From: Streptococcus oralis
Lineage (GTDB): Bacteria > Bacillota > Bacilli > Lactobacillales > Streptococcaceae
Length of the DNA stretch: 50,088 nucleotides
Reading direction: 5' to 3'
Assembly (NCBI RefSeq): GCF_001075875.1
Contig: NZ_JUOS01000032.1
Location: 1-50,088, forward strand
Shown here piece after piece: positions 1 to 9,123 of the stretch (position 1 is its first letter; every line of letters starts with the position of its first letter). The notes beneath the pieces are model-generated. The model was given only the letters and a program-made list of their open reading frames with translations. It made no database searches and was not told the origin of the DNA. The position numbers and the translations under genes were made by a program.

Positions 1-333
1 ATAAGTTTGTGTCAGGATTTCCAAACTTGTCCACAGGCGTATCAAATCTTCTATTGACATGCGAAATAAATAACCCTCTGTAGCAATCCACAAAATCAAA
101 AATAGATAACTACCAGCAGCAAGGAATTTTGTCCAACCTTTCCTTAACAGCCATGCAAGGAGGAGTGAACAAATGAAAATAGTTGTTACAATGGCATAAT
201 CCATTAAAAATGTAAAACCGTAATAAATTTCCACAAAACGTCTACCATTATCCGCATTTACTCCTTTTATAAAAGGTAAAGCAAAACTTAAAATAAAACA
301 GAGTTCTAATATGTAACTTTTTATGATTTTCAT
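1..333 (-). CDS. Partial membrane protein, N-terminal part (runs off left edge)
   Basis: Reading the minus strand from the ATG at 333 gives an open frame of 111 codons that continues past the window edge. It starts MKIIKSYILELCFILSF and contains about three hydrophobic stretches (residues about 5-22, 38-58 and 65-85) separated by short charged loops, so it is an integral membrane protein. A strong ribosome binding site, AGGAGG, lies 6-7 bases before the ATG. I do not recognise the family and the C-terminus is outside the window. It is divergent from coaA, with the roughly 200-base gap holding both start regions. Confidence 0.6.
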   Translation of the reverse strand, partial: MKIIKSYILELCFILSFALPFIKGVNADNGRRFVEIYYGFTFLMDYAIVTTIFICSLLLAWLLRKGWTKFLAAGSYLFLILWIATEGYLFRMSIEDLIRLWTSLEILTQTY

Positions 334-376
334 AGTACACCTCCTATAAGTTGTGAACTAAAAAGCCCCCTTTATT

Positions 377-406
377 AGCTGATAAAATCAGGAGAAATCA
401 GCTCCT
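377..406. other. Two mutually exclusive small hairpins in the coaA / membrane-protein gap
   Basis: AGCTGAT (377-383) can pair with ATCAGCT (397-403). AGGAG (390-394) can instead pair with CTCCT (402-406). The two stems share bases, so only one can form. The element lies in the 5' leader of the minus-strand membrane protein and upstream of the coaA promoter. A function is not shown. Confidence 0.25.
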
Positions 407-500
407 ATTTCATCAATAAATTGTTCATTCTCTATCTACTTATAGTATATACTACTGACTTATCACATCCAAGAAACCGCTTTATTTTTTTAGCTTTTTA

Positions 501-509
501 TGGTATGAT
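501..509 (+). promoter_or_regulatory. Extended -10 promoter of coaA
   Basis: TGG followed directly by TATGAT (504-509) forms an extended -10 element about 25 bases before the coaA start. No good -35 is seen upstream, only a T-rich run. Confidence 0.5.
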
Positions 510-534
510 AGACAAAATATCTAGGGGAAAACAA

Positions 535-1455
535 ATGACCAACGAATTTTTACATTTTGAAAGGATAAACCGCGAAACTTGGCAATCCTTACATCGCAAA
601 ACAACTCCTCCCTTGACCGAGGAAGAGTTAGATTCTATTAAGAGTTTCAATGACCAGATTAGCCTTCAAGACGTTACAGATGTCTATCTGCCACTGGCAC
701 ATCTGATTCAGATTTACAAACGTTCCAAAGAAGACCTTGCCTTTTCAAAAGGTATTTTCCTTCAAAGAGAGAGCAAAAAACAGCCCTTTATTATCGGAGT
801 TTCTGGGAGTGTTGCTGTCGGTAAATCAACCACTAGTCGACTCTTGCAAATTTTGCTGTCTCGTATCGTTCCTGGAGCAAGTGTTGAACTAGTAACTACA
901 GATGGTTTTTTATACCCAAATAGTGTCTTAATTGAGCAAGACATTCTCAACCGCAAGGGTTTTCCTGAGAGCTACGATATGGAAGCTTTGCTCAATTTTC
1001 TAGACCAACTCAAAAATGGTCAGGATGTTGATATACCTGTTTATTCCCATGAAATCTATGATATCGTCCCTGGTCGAAAACAACGAGTAGAAGCTGCTGA
1101 TTTTGTCATTGTTGAGGGAATCAACGTATTCCAAAATCCTCATAATGCCCGTCTCTATATTACTGATTTCTTTGATTTTTCAATCTATGTCGACGCCGCT
1201 GTCGAAGACATTGAAAGTTGGTATTTGGATCGTTTCTTAAAACTTCTTAGCTTTGCTCAAGATGATCCAGGCAACTATTACTACCGTTTCACTCAACTTC
1301 CTCTTAGTGAAGTGAAGGATTTTGCCCACCAAGTTTGGACCAGTATCAACCTAACCAATCTCCAAAATTACATTGAACCGACACGAAATCGTGCAGAGGT
1401 CATTCTCCATAAATCTAAAAATCACGAAATTGATGAAATTTACTTAAAAAAATAA
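535..1455 (+). CDS. coaA: Pantothenate kinase, type I
   Basis: CoaA phosphorylates pantothenate with ATP, the first and usually controlling step of coenzyme A synthesis in the cytosol. The 306-residue protein has the P-loop [12 protein letters not shown] (about 88-99), the following TTDGFLYPN segment and the conserved region around PVYSHEIYD, all typical of the bacterial type I enzyme and of normal length. The frame is open back to 421, but I chose the ATG at 535: it has AGGGGA about 8 bases upstream, the protein then begins [11 protein letters not shown] as in the family, and the extra 38 codons would overlap the -10 promoter at 504-509. It is followed by rpsT, which has its own start signals. 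Confidence 0.95.
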   Translation: MTNEFLHFERINRETWQSLHRKTTPPLTEEELDSIKSFNDQISLQDVTDVYLPLAHLIQIYKRSKEDLAFSKGIFLQRESKKQPFIIGVSGSVAVGKSTTSRLLQILLSRIVPGASVELVTTDGFLYPNSVLIEQDILNRKGFPESYDMEALLNFLDQLKNGQDVDIPVYSHEIYDIVPGRKQRVEAADFVIVEGINVFQNPHNARLYITDFFDFSIYVDAAVEDIESWYLDRFLKLLSFAQDDPGNYYYRFTQLPLSEVKDFAHQVWTSINLTNLQNYIEPTRNRAEVILHKSKNHEIDEIYLKK

Positions 1456-1522
1456 TTTTCCCTTGTCAAAACGTAAGTTTTCAGATATAATGGTATAGTT
1501 AGTAAAAATGGAGGTAAGAACA

Positions 1523-1756
1523 TTGGCAAACATTAAATCAGCTATCAAACGCGCTGAATTGAACGTTAAACAAAACGAAAAGAACTCAGCTCAAAAATCA
1601 GCTATGCGTACTGCTATCAAAGCTTTTGAAGCAAACCCATCTGAAGAACTTTACCGTGCTGCCAGCTCAGCTATCGATAAAGCAGAAACTAAAGGTTTGA
1701 TCCACAAAAACAAAGCTAGCCGTGATAAAGCACGTCTTGCAGCTAAACTTGGTTAA
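1523..1756 (+). CDS. rpsT: 30S ribosomal protein S20, TTG start
   Basis: S20 is a primary 16S rRNA binding protein of the small subunit. The product is 77 residues, rich in Lys and Ala (starting [14 protein letters not shown]), as expected for S20. An upstream ATG at 1508 is in frame, but it lies just before and overlaps the ribosome binding site GGAGG (1510-1514). The TTG at 1523 sits 8 bases after that site and gives the family N-terminus. S20 of Escherichia coli also starts with UUG, a feature tied there to autocontrol, so the weak start may be functional here too (inference). A strong terminator follows directly. Confidence 0.95.
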   Translation: MANIKSAIKRAELNVKQNEKNSAQKSAMRTAIKAFEANPSEELYRAASSAIDKAETKGLIHKNKASRDKARLAAKLG

Positions 1757-1770
1757 TCATTAACTGCATA

Positions 1771-1799
1771 CAAAATGAGCTCCTCGGAGCTTTTTTTGT
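1771..1799 (+). terminator. Terminator after rpsT
   Basis: AGCTCC (1778-1783), loop TC, GGAGCT (1786-1791), then a run of seven T. The stem can be extended by CAAAA pairing with the T-rich arm. Confidence 0.85.
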
Positions 1800-1820
1800 G
1801 CACATTTTCTGGAGGTTATT

Positions 1821-2333
1821 ATGAAAATAGCTATCATTGGATATTCTGGATCAGGCAAATCTACTCTGGCAGAAAAACTGGCTAAGCACTACTCCATCCC
1901 CAAACTTCATATGGATACTCTCCAATTTCAACCTGGTTGGCAGGACAGTGACCGTGACTGGATGCTTAAGGAAATGGAGACTTTCCTTACCAAACACAAA
2001 GATTGGGTCATTGATGGCAACTACTCTTGGTGTTGCTATGAGGAAAGAATGGAGCAAGCTGACCAGATCATCTTTTTAAATTTCTCGGCTTGGACTTGTT
2101 TGCTAAGAGCCTTTAAGCGTTATTTAAAATATAGAGGAAAAGTCAGAGAAAGTATGGCTGCGGGATGTCCCGAGCAATTCAACTGGGAATTTATCCGTTG
2201 GATTCTCTGGGATGGACGAACTAAAAATGCTAAGGCAAGATACCAACACTTAAACAATACTTACCCAGAAAAGATGCGCATTCTCCATTCTCAAGCAGAG
2301 ATTGATTGTTTTTTGCGATCTTTAAAAAAGTAA
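1821..2333 (+). CDS. P-loop NTPase, adenylate-kinase-like (topology modulation / FlaR-type annotation)
   Basis: This 170-residue protein has a Walker A motif GYSGSGKST at residues 7-15 followed by LAEKLAKHY, and a conserved HMDTLQFQPGW segment. The pattern matches the small kinase-like family often labelled DNA topology modulation protein FlaR in Gram-positive genomes. The label is historical and a kinase-type activity on a small substrate seems more likely; the substrate is unknown. The start is secure: GGAGG lies 6 bases before the ATG. It follows the rpsT terminator and so is probably transcribed separately. Confidence 0.75.
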   Translation: MKIAIIGYSGSGKSTLAEKLAKHYSIPKLHMDTLQFQPGWQDSDRDWMLKEMETFLTKHKDWVIDGNYSWCCYEERMEQADQIIFLNFSAWTCLLRAFKRYLKYRGKVRESMAAGCPEQFNWEFIRWILWDGRTKNAKARYQHLNNTYPEKMRILHSQAEIDCFLRSLKK

Positions 2334-2378
2334 ACAATATAGTAGCATTTCATTAAAATCAGCATGTACTGATTGACT

Positions 2379-2417
2379 AAAAAAGGAAGATTTTCATCCA
2401 GAAAATCTTCCTTTTTT
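2379..2417. terminator. Terminator with a 17-base stem
   Basis: The arm 2379-2395 pairs perfectly with 2401-2417 across a five-base loop. It has A and T runs on both sides, so it can stop transcription from either direction. It serves the plus-strand kinase-like gene. Confidence 0.85.
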
Positions 2418-2521
2418 CCTTCTATTCAACAATTAAAAATAACTCGAGCAATTTATAAATCAAATATAAGATTCCCGAGAAATGAAGAGAATCGTGTTCA
2501 TAGTTTCTGAGTTCGTGATAC

Positions 2522-2563
2522 AAAAAACTGAAGGAAGTATAGTCCTACTTCTTTCAGTTTTTT
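2522..2563. terminator. Terminator of the sirtuin gene
   Basis: AAAAAACTGAA (2522-2532) pairs with TTCAGTTTTTT (2553-2563), with a partly paired GGAAGTA/TACTTC interior. It abuts the minus-strand stop codon at 2562. Confidence 0.75.
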
Positions 2564-3293
2564 ATTGTTTCAATTTAGAAAACACTTCTCCAATCTTACC
2601 TTCGATAACTAAATCAGCTTGGCTGTCTTGAGGAGTGCTGGACTTGTTGATAACGACAAGATTTGAACCTGAAAAATAATTGATTAGGCTAGCTGCAGGA
2701 TAAACGACTAAGGAAGTTCCACCAATGATCAATAAATCTGCTTGCTGAATGGCTCGAGCTGCTCGACTAAATACGTCCATATCTAGTGATTCCTCATAAA
2801 GGGTTACATCAGGTTTGACCACTTTACCACAATATAAACAATGAGGAACTGGACCTTCAAGTGCCAAAAAATCATCCAAATCATAAAAGTGATGACAGCC
2901 CAAACAGTAATTACGATCTGCACTACCATGCAGTTTCAAAACTTTCTGAGACCCCGCCATTTCATGCAAGCTATCGATATTTTGCGTCACAATCGCCTTT
3001 AATTTACCAGTCTTTTCCAAAAATGCTAGATAAATATGTGCTAAATTTGGCTTGGCATCTGGATAGACCAGATACTTTTTGTAGAAGTCAAAAAAATCCT
3101 CTGGATAGCGTTCAAACATGGTGCGTGAAACCAGTTGCTCGGCAGTAAAATGGCGCCCCAACTTAAGACTATAAACACCATCAGAACTTCGAAAATCAGG
3201 AATATTAGACTCTGTTGAAACCCCTGCACCACCGAAAAAGACAATTCTTTGACTTTTATCTATCAGTTCCTGTAATTGTTCAATCTTATCCAT
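2562..3293 (-). CDS. NAD-dependent protein deacylase, Sir2 family
   Basis: Sirtuins remove acyl groups from lysine using NAD+, giving nicotinamide and O-acetyl-ADP-ribose. The 243-residue protein has the NAD-binding GAGVSTESNIPDFRS (about 21-35), TQNIDSLHE, the catalytic His in LHGS, and a zinc-binding set of four Cys in two CxxC pairs separated by about 20 residues. The length is typical of a bacterial class M or U sirtuin. It stands alone between two gaps. A role in NAD or acyl-lysine control of nearby metabolic genes is possible but not shown. Confidence 0.9.
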   Translation of the reverse strand: MDKIEQLQELIDKSQRIVFFGGAGVSTESNIPDFRSSDGVYSLKLGRHFTAEQLVSRTMFERYPEDFFDFYKKYLVYPDAKPNLAHIYLAFLEKTGKLKAIVTQNIDSLHEMAGSQKVLKLHGSADRNYCLGCHHFYDLDDFLALEGPVPHCLYCGKVVKPDVTLYEESLDMDVFSRAARAIQQADLLIIGGTSLVVYPAASLINYFSGSNLVVINKSSTPQDSQADLVIEGKIGEVFSKLKQ

Positions 3294-3522
3294 TTTGTAC
3301 TCCTAGGAATTTTCAAGTTAAAAAGTTGAAAGCCTTGACTTCTTGTCAACTTGACTTCCAACTTCATTTGATTATGATTTAGATATTAAACTGACTAGTC
3401 TCGGTCCTTTGACACAATTAGGCTTTCTTCAATTTCCTTATTCTTACCTATTTCAGGATTGATTCATTGTTGATAGTTATCATTTTGAGAACAAGAGAAA
3501 TCATTCTGAATATAGCCTACCT

Positions 3523-4233
3523 TTAGTCTGCAATCAATGTTTCTAGACCAACCTTCATCATATCAGTGAAGGTGTTTTGACGTTCTTCTGCAGTTGTATC
3601 TTCATCTGGATTAACCAAACTATCTGAAATAGTCATGATAGCAAGGGCATCAACATGATGTTGAGCTGCAAGATAATACAGCGCTGCCGCTTCCATTTCC
3701 ACCGCTTTTACTCCCCACTTACCAAGCTCAATGTTCTTATCACCATAATTAGAATAGAAAACATCTGATGACAAGACATTTCCTACGTGTGTAGTCATGC
3801 CGAGGTCTTTGGCAATATGGTAGGCTTTATCTAGCAAATCAAAGCTAGCAATTTGAGGAAAATCGTATTGAGGCCAGTCATTACGAATGATATTTGAATT
3901 GGTAGCAGCTGCTTGTGCCAAGACCAACTCACGAACGTGAACATCCTCATTCAAAGAACCGGCTGTACCGACACGGATCAATTTCTTCACTCCGTAGTCG
4001 ACAATCAATTCACGAGCATAGATAGAGATTGAGGGCATACCCATCCCTGTTCCCATAACAGATACACGGTGACCTTTGTAAGTACCTGTGTAACCAAACA
4101 TGTTACGCACTTCGTTAAAGCAAACAGCATCTTCAAGGAAATTCTCAGCAATAAATTTCGCACGAAGAGGATCTCCAGGAAGGAGAATTTTATCAGCAAT
4201 TTCACCTTGCTTAGCAGCAATATGGATAGACAT
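3523..4233 (-). CDS. deoD: Purine-nucleoside phosphorylase, DeoD type
   Basis: DeoD splits purine (deoxy)nucleosides with phosphate into base and (deoxy)ribose-1-phosphate in the cytosol. The 236-residue product begins [26 protein letters not shown] and carries the RVGTAGSL phosphate-site segment and the MEAAALY motif of the hexameric bacterial family. Its products feed DeoB (7900-9111), so it belongs with the pentose block although it lies behind its own 350-base leader. The start is odd: no clear Shine-Dalgarno precedes the ATG at 4233. Either it is weakly initiated or the leader structure assists it. Confidence 0.95.
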   Translation of the reverse strand: MSIHIAAKQGEIADKILLPGDPLRAKFIAENFLEDAVCFNEVRNMFGYTGTYKGHRVSVMGTGMGMPSISIYARELIVDYGVKKLIRVGTAGSLNEDVHVRELVLAQAAATNSNIIRNDWPQYDFPQIASFDLLDKAYHIAKDLGMTTHVGNVLSSDVFYSNYGDKNIELGKWGVKAVEMEAAALYYLAAQHHVDALAIMTISDSLVNPDEDTTAEERQNTFTDMMKVGLETLIAD

Positions 4234-4277
4234 AGTTTATGATACAAAGAGCGACCAGAAAGCGACTGAAAATTAGG

Positions 4278-4312
4278 AATCTGACGAGAAATCCTGATTT
4301 CTCAGTCAGATT
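4278..4312 (-). promoter_or_regulatory. Leader hairpin before deoD
   Basis: AATCTGAC plus GAGAAATC (4278-4293) pairs with GATTTCTC and GTCAGATT (4296-4312), with a two-base loop and one bulged A. It is about 45 bases upstream of the deoD start, a suitable place for an attenuator or mRNA-stabilising stem. It lacks a T-run on the minus strand, so it is not a plain terminator. Confidence 0.5.
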
Positions 4313-4314
4313 AT

Positions 4315-4356
4315 CTATTTTCCGAGCTTTCCACTCGTGTTCAAATCTGAACACAT
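4315..4356 (-). other. Possible 13-codon leader peptide before deoD
   Basis: On the minus strand an ATG at 4356 lies 6 bases after AGAAAGG and opens a frame MCSDLNTSGKLGK ending in TAG (4317-4315). An ATG six bases earlier (4362) is also in frame but abuts the Shine-Dalgarno. The frame runs through the GTGTTC hairpin unit and ends just before the large stem 4278-4312. This layout would suit attenuation, but a short frame can arise by chance. Confidence 0.2.
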
Positions 4357-4584
4357 GCTCATCCTTTCTTTTTTATTAATAGGACAGGCGACAGAGAACA
4401 AAGTAAAAATAGAAAACTGACGACGCATCGCAGATGCTAGAAACTTTATCTTTTTTACACAGTTCTCCGCCCGTATTCAGTTCAGCTAATACGGTTAACC
4501 CATCCTTTCTGTGTGTATTCTTTGTTTAAAAAAGCTTTCCGCTCGTGTTCAAATTAGAACACATGCTCTAGCTTTCCATTTTGT

Positions 4585-5295
4585 TTAGTTTGTTAATGAA
4601 TCCAAAAATGCGTAAAGCTTTGCATTCATTTCTTGATAATCATATGCGCGAATAGTCTCAGGATTTTGAACATAGGTCAATTTTTTGCTTTGTTCTTCCA
4701 AAACTTCTTCACCATCCGCAGCAATCAGAAGGTCAATCGCTTCTGAATCAAATTCCAAATGAGCTTGGAAAGCATAATGTTTAGGACTAAAGCGAATAAT
4801 CTGACGTGGACAACCTTGACTGGTCGCAAGGACAACAGCATCTTCCGTCAATCCCGGCATATCACCGTGCCAGTGGCCTGAATCAAAGTTTGCACCAAAC
4901 AAGCCAACATGCGGATCTGCTAGGCCTTCAGGCGTTAAGTTCGCAGGATACACCCCAATCTCACGCTCTGGACTATGCTCATACTCCGCCCCATAAGCAA
5001 CTGACATGAGCTGCGCACCCAGACAGACACCAACGATGTAGCAATCCGCCTTCATAGCTTTTTGAATTAGTTCAATCTCATCTTGTGGATCATAGTAAGG
5101 GAAGGTTGTGCGATCCTCATCTGGCGATTGTGGTCCTCCCATGACAATCAAAAAATCGATCTCATCCACTGTCTCAGGTAGAGCTTCTCGCTCGTAGACC
5201 TTTGTCATTGTCACCTGATGACCACGCTCCTGCGCCCACTTTAGATAAGCACCCGGTACTTCAAAAGTTTCGTGCAAGACAAAATGCACTCTCAT
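4585..5295 (-). CDS. Class I glutamine amidotransferase-like protein
   Basis: The 236-residue protein has the class I GATase layout: MGGPQSPDED near residue 52, the nucleophile elbow GVCLGAQ with Cys91, and a downstream QAHLEFD supplying the His and Glu of the triad. It is a free-standing domain related to the GuaA amidotransferase family, which transfers ammonia from glutamine or hydrolyses gamma-glutamyl compounds. The substrate is unknown. It overlaps the ClC gene by four bases (ATG in ATGA), so the two are translationally coupled and co-transcribed with punA and deoB upstream. Confidence 0.8.
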   Translation of the reverse strand: MRVHFVLHETFEVPGAYLKWAQERGHQVTMTKVYEREALPETVDEIDFLIVMGGPQSPDEDRTTFPYYDPQDEIELIQKAMKADCYIVGVCLGAQLMSVAYGAEYEHSPEREIGVYPANLTPEGLADPHVGLFGANFDSGHWHGDMPGLTEDAVVLATSQGCPRQIIRFSPKHYAFQAHLEFDSEAIDLLIAADGEEVLEEQSKKLTYVQNPETIRAYDYQEMNAKLYAFLDSLTN

Positions 5296-6527
5296 TGTTT
5301 ATTCTCCCATCTATTTTGAATCACATAAGACACACCAGCAGCTAGTGTCAGTGGTAGAATCAAAGTCCAGCTCTGTCCTGTAAAACCAAGACTTAGGGCA
5401 ATGGCAGTCAAGGGAGCTTGTAAGGTCGACCCTAAAAAGACCGTCGCTCCAAGTAACATTCCTAGAGCTGGATCTAGATGAATACCAACTGCCTCAAAGA
5501 TCAAAGTTACTAGATATCCTGCTCCAATTCCTAAAGTAAATGACGGTGTCAGAGTTCCCCCGTAGGTACCATTTCGTAAAAGGAGATAAACCAGAAGCCC
5601 CTTCACTACGAGAGTCAATGGAAGATAGGGAATCGGCTGACTAGACAACAAGGCTTGGGCTAATACCTGGCCATTTCCCATAAAGATAGGGAAAAAGACT
5701 GCAAGGCTCGCTAGCACTAGAAAAGCTAGAGGAAGAGCCAAAAGAATCGTCTCGTCCTTGCGACGTTTGCGACTAGCCCGACTGGCTAGAAAACGAAAGG
5801 CAAGTGCCAACGGAGTAACTAATAGAGCTACTATGACAGCCTGGAAGAAACTACTCGCTGACCAATGAACCAGTGACATGTGATAAATAGCACCATGGCC
5901 AACAATAGGCTGGGATACCCAGGCCGCTAGGTAAGTACTGGACAAGACCAGTACAAAATTTTTCCAGCGATAAGATACCCCCAAAGTCTCAAAGACAAAC
6001 AAGCTACTGGCAAAAGGAACCTGATAAACCGCAGCTAAGCCGGCTCCTGCTCCACAGGCAATCAAAACTCTTCGCTCTTTAATAGTCAAAGACAAGATTT
6101 TTCCCAAACGACCAGCTATAAGAGCACCAACCTCGCGTGGAGCTGCTTCTTTCCCGACCGAAGCACCTGCTCCGACAATCGCAACCTGCATACTTGCATG
6201 AAGGATATGGGCTAGGAGCGCTGGTTCTTTATCTCCAACCAGGTCAATTTGACTTCGAATGGAAAGGATTTTATAACGCCGTTGTAGGACATACCAGACC
6301 CCTGCTGCCAAAATCCCTGCCACAGATAGAACGAGAAATCTACGGAGTCCTCCAGCTTGTTTGAATTGCTGGAGCAAATCTGATCCATCTTGACCAAAGG
6401 CAAGCCATTGCACACCTTCTAGTAAATAGTGACAAGCAATTCCAACTAGACCTGTTCCTATTCCCAAAGTTATAGTCGCTAACAGCAGGCGCCATCCGTA
6501 GGGTAGGCTTTGGAGTCGTGCTCTCAT
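5292..6527 (-). CDS. ClC family chloride/anion transporter
   Basis: This 411-residue polytopic membrane protein has the ClC hallmark GKEAAPREVGAL (a variant of the GKxGPxxH/GREGP selectivity segment), GAGAGLAAVYQVPFAS, and a late LGATVFLGSTLQAPLTAIAL helix. It likely moves chloride or fluoride, or exchanges them with protons, at the cell membrane. The open frame extends to a TTG at 6545, but the ATG at 6527 is preferred. It lies 5 bases past the punA stop codon and is likely reinitiated by coupling, since no strong Shine-Dalgarno is seen. Its link to nucleoside salvage is only by position. Confidence 0.88.
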   Translation of the reverse strand: MRARLQSLPYGWRLLLATITLGIGTGLVGIACHYLLEGVQWLAFGQDGSDLLQQFKQAGGLRRFLVLSVAGILAAGVWYVLQRRYKILSIRSQIDLVGDKEPALLAHILHASMQVAIVGAGASVGKEAAPREVGALIAGRLGKILSLTIKERRVLIACGAGAGLAAVYQVPFASSLFVFETLGVSYRWKNFVLVLSSTYLAAWVSQPIVGHGAIYHMSLVHWSASSFFQAVIVALLVTPLALAFRFLASRASRKRRKDETILLALPLAFLVLASLAVFFPIFMGNGQVLAQALLSSQPIPYLPLTLVVKGLLVYLLLRNGTYGGTLTPSFTLGIGAGYLVTLIFEAVGIHLDPALGMLLGATVFLGSTLQAPLTAIALSLGFTGQSWTLILPLTLAAGVSYVIQNRWENKQ

Positions 6528-6531
6528 AGTC

Positions 6532-7341
6532 TTACAATTCAGCAAGAATCGCTTTCATCAATCCTTTGAAGTCGCCTTTGACGCGTTCTGTCACTTCCAC
6601 TACTTCTTCGTGGTTGAGCTCTTCTTGGAAACCAGCAGCATGGTTAGTGATACATGAAATACCTAGAACTTTCAAGCCTGAGTGGGCTGCCACAATAACT
6701 TCAGGAACAGTGGACATACCAACTGCATCTGCACCAAGAGTCTTATATGCACGGATTTCAGCTGGAGTTTCATAAGTTGGACCTGTCACACCGATATAAA
6801 CCCCATCATCCAGTTTAATGCCCAATTTGTCTGCTACTTGATGAGCAGTCTCACGGTATTCTGGAGTGTAAGCTTTCGACATATCAGGGAAACGTGGACC
6901 AAAGTCATCCAAGTTTTCACCAATCAATGGGTTTTGGCCTGTCATATTGATGTGGTCAGTGATAGCCATCAAAGTACCAGGACCAAAGCCAATACCTCCA
7001 GCAGCGTTGGTTACAATTACACCTTCGCAGCCCAAGACTTTCATAACACGGACAGGGAAAGTCACAACTTCAAGAGGATTTCCTTCGTAGAAGTGGAAAC
7101 GACCTTGAAGAGCCAAGACTTTACGTCCAGCAAGATCACCATAAACCAATTTACCAGCATGACCGACTACTGTGGATTGACCCCAGTTTGGAATTTCAGC
7201 GTAGTCTACAACAACTGGATTGTCGATTTCTTCAGCTAACTCTCCAAGTCCTGAACCAAGAATCAAGCCGAACTCCGGCGCTTCAACTCCCTTTTCTTTC
7301 AAGAAAGCAGCTGTTTCATTGATTTTTGCTAATAATGTCAT
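6532..7341 (-). CDS. punA: Purine-nucleoside phosphorylase, PunA/trimeric type
   Basis: PunA phosphorolyses inosine and guanosine and their deoxy forms to base plus pentose-1-phosphate. The 269-residue protein has the GSGLGELA phosphate site (about 29-36), TVVGHAGKL, LQGRFHFYEG and VTNAAGGIG, followed by GMSTVPEVIVAAH with the key Met and Glu, typical of the trimeric enzyme. With DeoD this gives two phosphorylases of different specificity. Its ATG shares an A with the stop of the DUF1697 gene (TAATG), so they are coupled. deoB and rpiA lie immediately upstream in the same operon. Confidence 0.95.
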   Translation of the reverse strand: MTLLAKINETAAFLKEKGVEAPEFGLILGSGLGELAEEIDNPVVVDYAEIPNWGQSTVVGHAGKLVYGDLAGRKVLALQGRFHFYEGNPLEVVTFPVRVMKVLGCEGVIVTNAAGGIGFGPGTLMAITDHINMTGQNPLIGENLDDFGPRFPDMSKAYTPEYRETAHQVADKLGIKLDDGVYIGVTGPTYETPAEIRAYKTLGADAVGMSTVPEVIVAAHSGLKVLGISCITNHAAGFQEELNHEEVVEVTERVKGDFKGLMKAILAEL

Positions 7342-7898
7342 TAGGTATCTCCTTCTTTATGTTTTAAAAATTGACCAATTTTGTCAAAGGTATTAGCGTT
7401 ACGAATGGTAATATTGCGATAGAAAGGCATCTTTAGCAAGTGCTTGTGATAAGCTGTTTTAGAGTAGCTAGCTTCTGACAATTTACCCCAGAAGATCCCT
7501 AATTTCCCAAAATGAAGCACTTCATCGACCAGTTCCAAACTGTTCACTTTCTCGATGACTTGATCCACATCCAAGCTCTCAGTGTAGAAGAGGATGTCCT
7601 TTCTTGCTAGGTCTTGTGACCACCAGTTTGGTAGATGACTACATTCCTCTTCGTAGTCTTCTTGACTTAACAAGGAAAAATATCGGATAAATGGATAATG
7701 TTCTTTAAAGAAATCCTGTAGACTCTCAACCAACTGAGTTCTAGGCATGCTAGTATCAAAGAAAATGTTCCCACTATTGATGTAGGTTTCAACATTTTTT
7801 AATCCCAATCCTGTCAATTCTTGACGAAGCTGGGCCATGACTACCTTATTCTTTCCACCGACATTGATACCTCTAACCAGTAATGCAAAGCGAATCAT
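7341..7898 (-). CDS. DUF1697 family protein
   Basis: The 185-residue protein begins MIRFALLVRGINVGGKNKVVMAQLRQELTGLG and continues with VETYINSGNIFF, the recognisable signature of DUF1697. The fold of that family resembles a ferredoxin-like domain, but no biochemical role is established. It lies between deoB (a 1-base gap) and punA (a 1-base overlap), so it is made with the pentose enzymes. Its constant place there suggests a supporting role in nucleoside use, which is inference. Confidence 0.8.
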   Translation of the reverse strand: MIRFALLVRGINVGGKNKVVMAQLRQELTGLGLKNVETYINSGNIFFDTSMPRTQLVESLQDFFKEHYPFIRYFSLLSQEDYEEECSHLPNWWSQDLARKDILFYTESLDVDQVIEKVNSLELVDEVLHFGKLGIFWGKLSEASYSKTAYHKHLLKMPFYRNITIRNANTFDKIGQFLKHKEGDT

Positions 7899-7899
7899 C

Positions 7900-9111
7900 T
7901 TAAACTAATTTATCTAAGAAACTTTCACCAATCATGGCAGTTTCAACGCCAAAGTTATCCGCAATTGTTGCTGAGATGTCAGCGAAGTGTCCAACTGGAA
8001 TTAATCCATTGCCTTTAAAGGATGGACTGTATGCTAAAAGTGGAATATATTCACGAGTATGGTCAGTACCAGCATAGGTTGGATCATTTCCGTGGTCAGC
8101 AGTAATCAAAAGAAGATCGTCTTCTCTCATTGCTGCCATGATTTCTGGCAAGCGCTCATCAAACTCATGCAAACAATCACGATAGCCGTGTGGATCACGA
8201 CGGTGTCCATATAAAGCATCAAAGTCTACCAAGTTTGTAAATGAGAATCCTTTTTCAAATTCAGCCAGTCCCATCGTTGTCAAAAGTGTGTCAATTCCGT
8301 GGCTATTTGACTTATTGTGGCCCATATCGTGGTTAATCCCTGCACCGTTGAAAATATCGTTAATCTTACCAACTGCATATGTATCAATACCAGCTTCATT
8401 CAATTTGTCCAAAACAGTTGAGGCAAATGGAGATACAGCCAAATCACGACGATTTGCAGTACGTGTGAAGTTTCCAGGCTCCCCAACATAAGGACGAGCA
8501 ATAATACGTCCTAGAAGAGCTGGGCGCTCAAGGGTAATTGAACGAGCGTATTCACAGATACGGTAGAGTTCATCCAAAGGAATGATATCTTCGTGAGCTG
8601 CGATTTGAAGAACTGGGTCAGCTGATGTATAGATAATCAACTCGCCAGTTTCCATTTGGCGTGGTCCAAAGTCATCGATGACAGCTGTTCCTGAGTATGG
8701 TTTGTTGGCTTCACGAATAACCTTACGTCCTGAAAATTCTTCGATTTTAGTAAGGATTTCCTCTGGGAATCCATTCCAAAAAGTATCGAAAGGTTCAGTG
8801 ATATTAAGTCCCATGATTTCCCAGTGACCAGTCATGGTATCTTTACCTAGAGATACCTCTTCAAGCTTAGTCGCATAACCTGTTGGATTGCTCTCAGCTG
8901 GAACTGTCTTCAATGGTGTTTCGCGAGGAATATTCCCAAGACCAATCTTAGCCATATTCGGTACATTCAAACCAACTGATTTAGAGATGTGTCCTAATGT
9001 ATCAGATGCTCCATCTGGAACCCCTGCATTGACAAAGTTATTAGCATCTGGTGCTGCACCGATTCCTACAGAATCGAGTACCACCAAGTGAATACGTTTA
9101 AATTTTGACAT
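7900..9111 (-). CDS. deoB: Phosphopentomutase
   Basis: DeoB interconverts ribose-1-phosphate and ribose-5-phosphate, and the deoxy forms, linking nucleoside phosphorolysis to the pentose phosphate pathway. The 403-residue product has the alkaline-phosphatase-superfamily N-terminus [14 protein letters not shown] with the metal ligand Asp, the phospho-acceptor Thr in KDTMTGHWE, and late ligands in [28 protein letters not shown] ribosome site AGGAGG precedes the ATG. It sits 12 bases after rpiA and directly supplies that enzyme's substrate. Confidence 0.97.
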   Translation of the reverse strand: MSKFKRIHLVVLDSVGIGAAPDANNFVNAGVPDGASDTLGHISKSVGLNVPNMAKIGLGNIPRETPLKTVPAESNPTGYATKLEEVSLGKDTMTGHWEIMGLNITEPFDTFWNGFPEEILTKIEEFSGRKVIREANKPYSGTAVIDDFGPRQMETGELIIYTSADPVLQIAAHEDIIPLDELYRICEYARSITLERPALLGRIIARPYVGEPGNFTRTANRRDLAVSPFASTVLDKLNEAGIDTYAVGKINDIFNGAGINHDMGHNKSNSHGIDTLLTTMGLAEFEKGFSFTNLVDFDALYGHRRDPHGYRDCLHEFDERLPEIMAAMREDDLLLITADHGNDPTYAGTDHTREYIPLLAYSPSFKGNGLIPVGHFADISATIADNFGVETAMIGESFLDKLV

Positions 9112-9123
9112 CGTTTGCCTCCT

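Larger units (their letters stand above)
4234..4584. other. 351-base leader/gap with three related hairpins
   Basis: No normal-sized gene is seen. The gap holds a long stem (4278-4312) and three similar hairpin units. Units 4324-4360 and 4533-4569 share about 30 of 37 positions and both contain a GTGTTC...GAACAC stem. A more distant third unit at 4464-4500 contains CCGTATT...AATACGG. On the minus strand all lie between the amidotransferase gene and deoD. Confidence 0.6.

Noticed and set aside
421..534. N-terminal extension of coaA by 38 codons
   Set aside because: It overlaps the promoter -10 element and adds hydrophobic residues foreign to CoaA.
6682..7239. 185-codon plus-strand frame inside punA
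   Set aside because: Antisense to a well-recognised enzyme with conserved active-site motifs; no promoter, ribosome site or protein family pattern.
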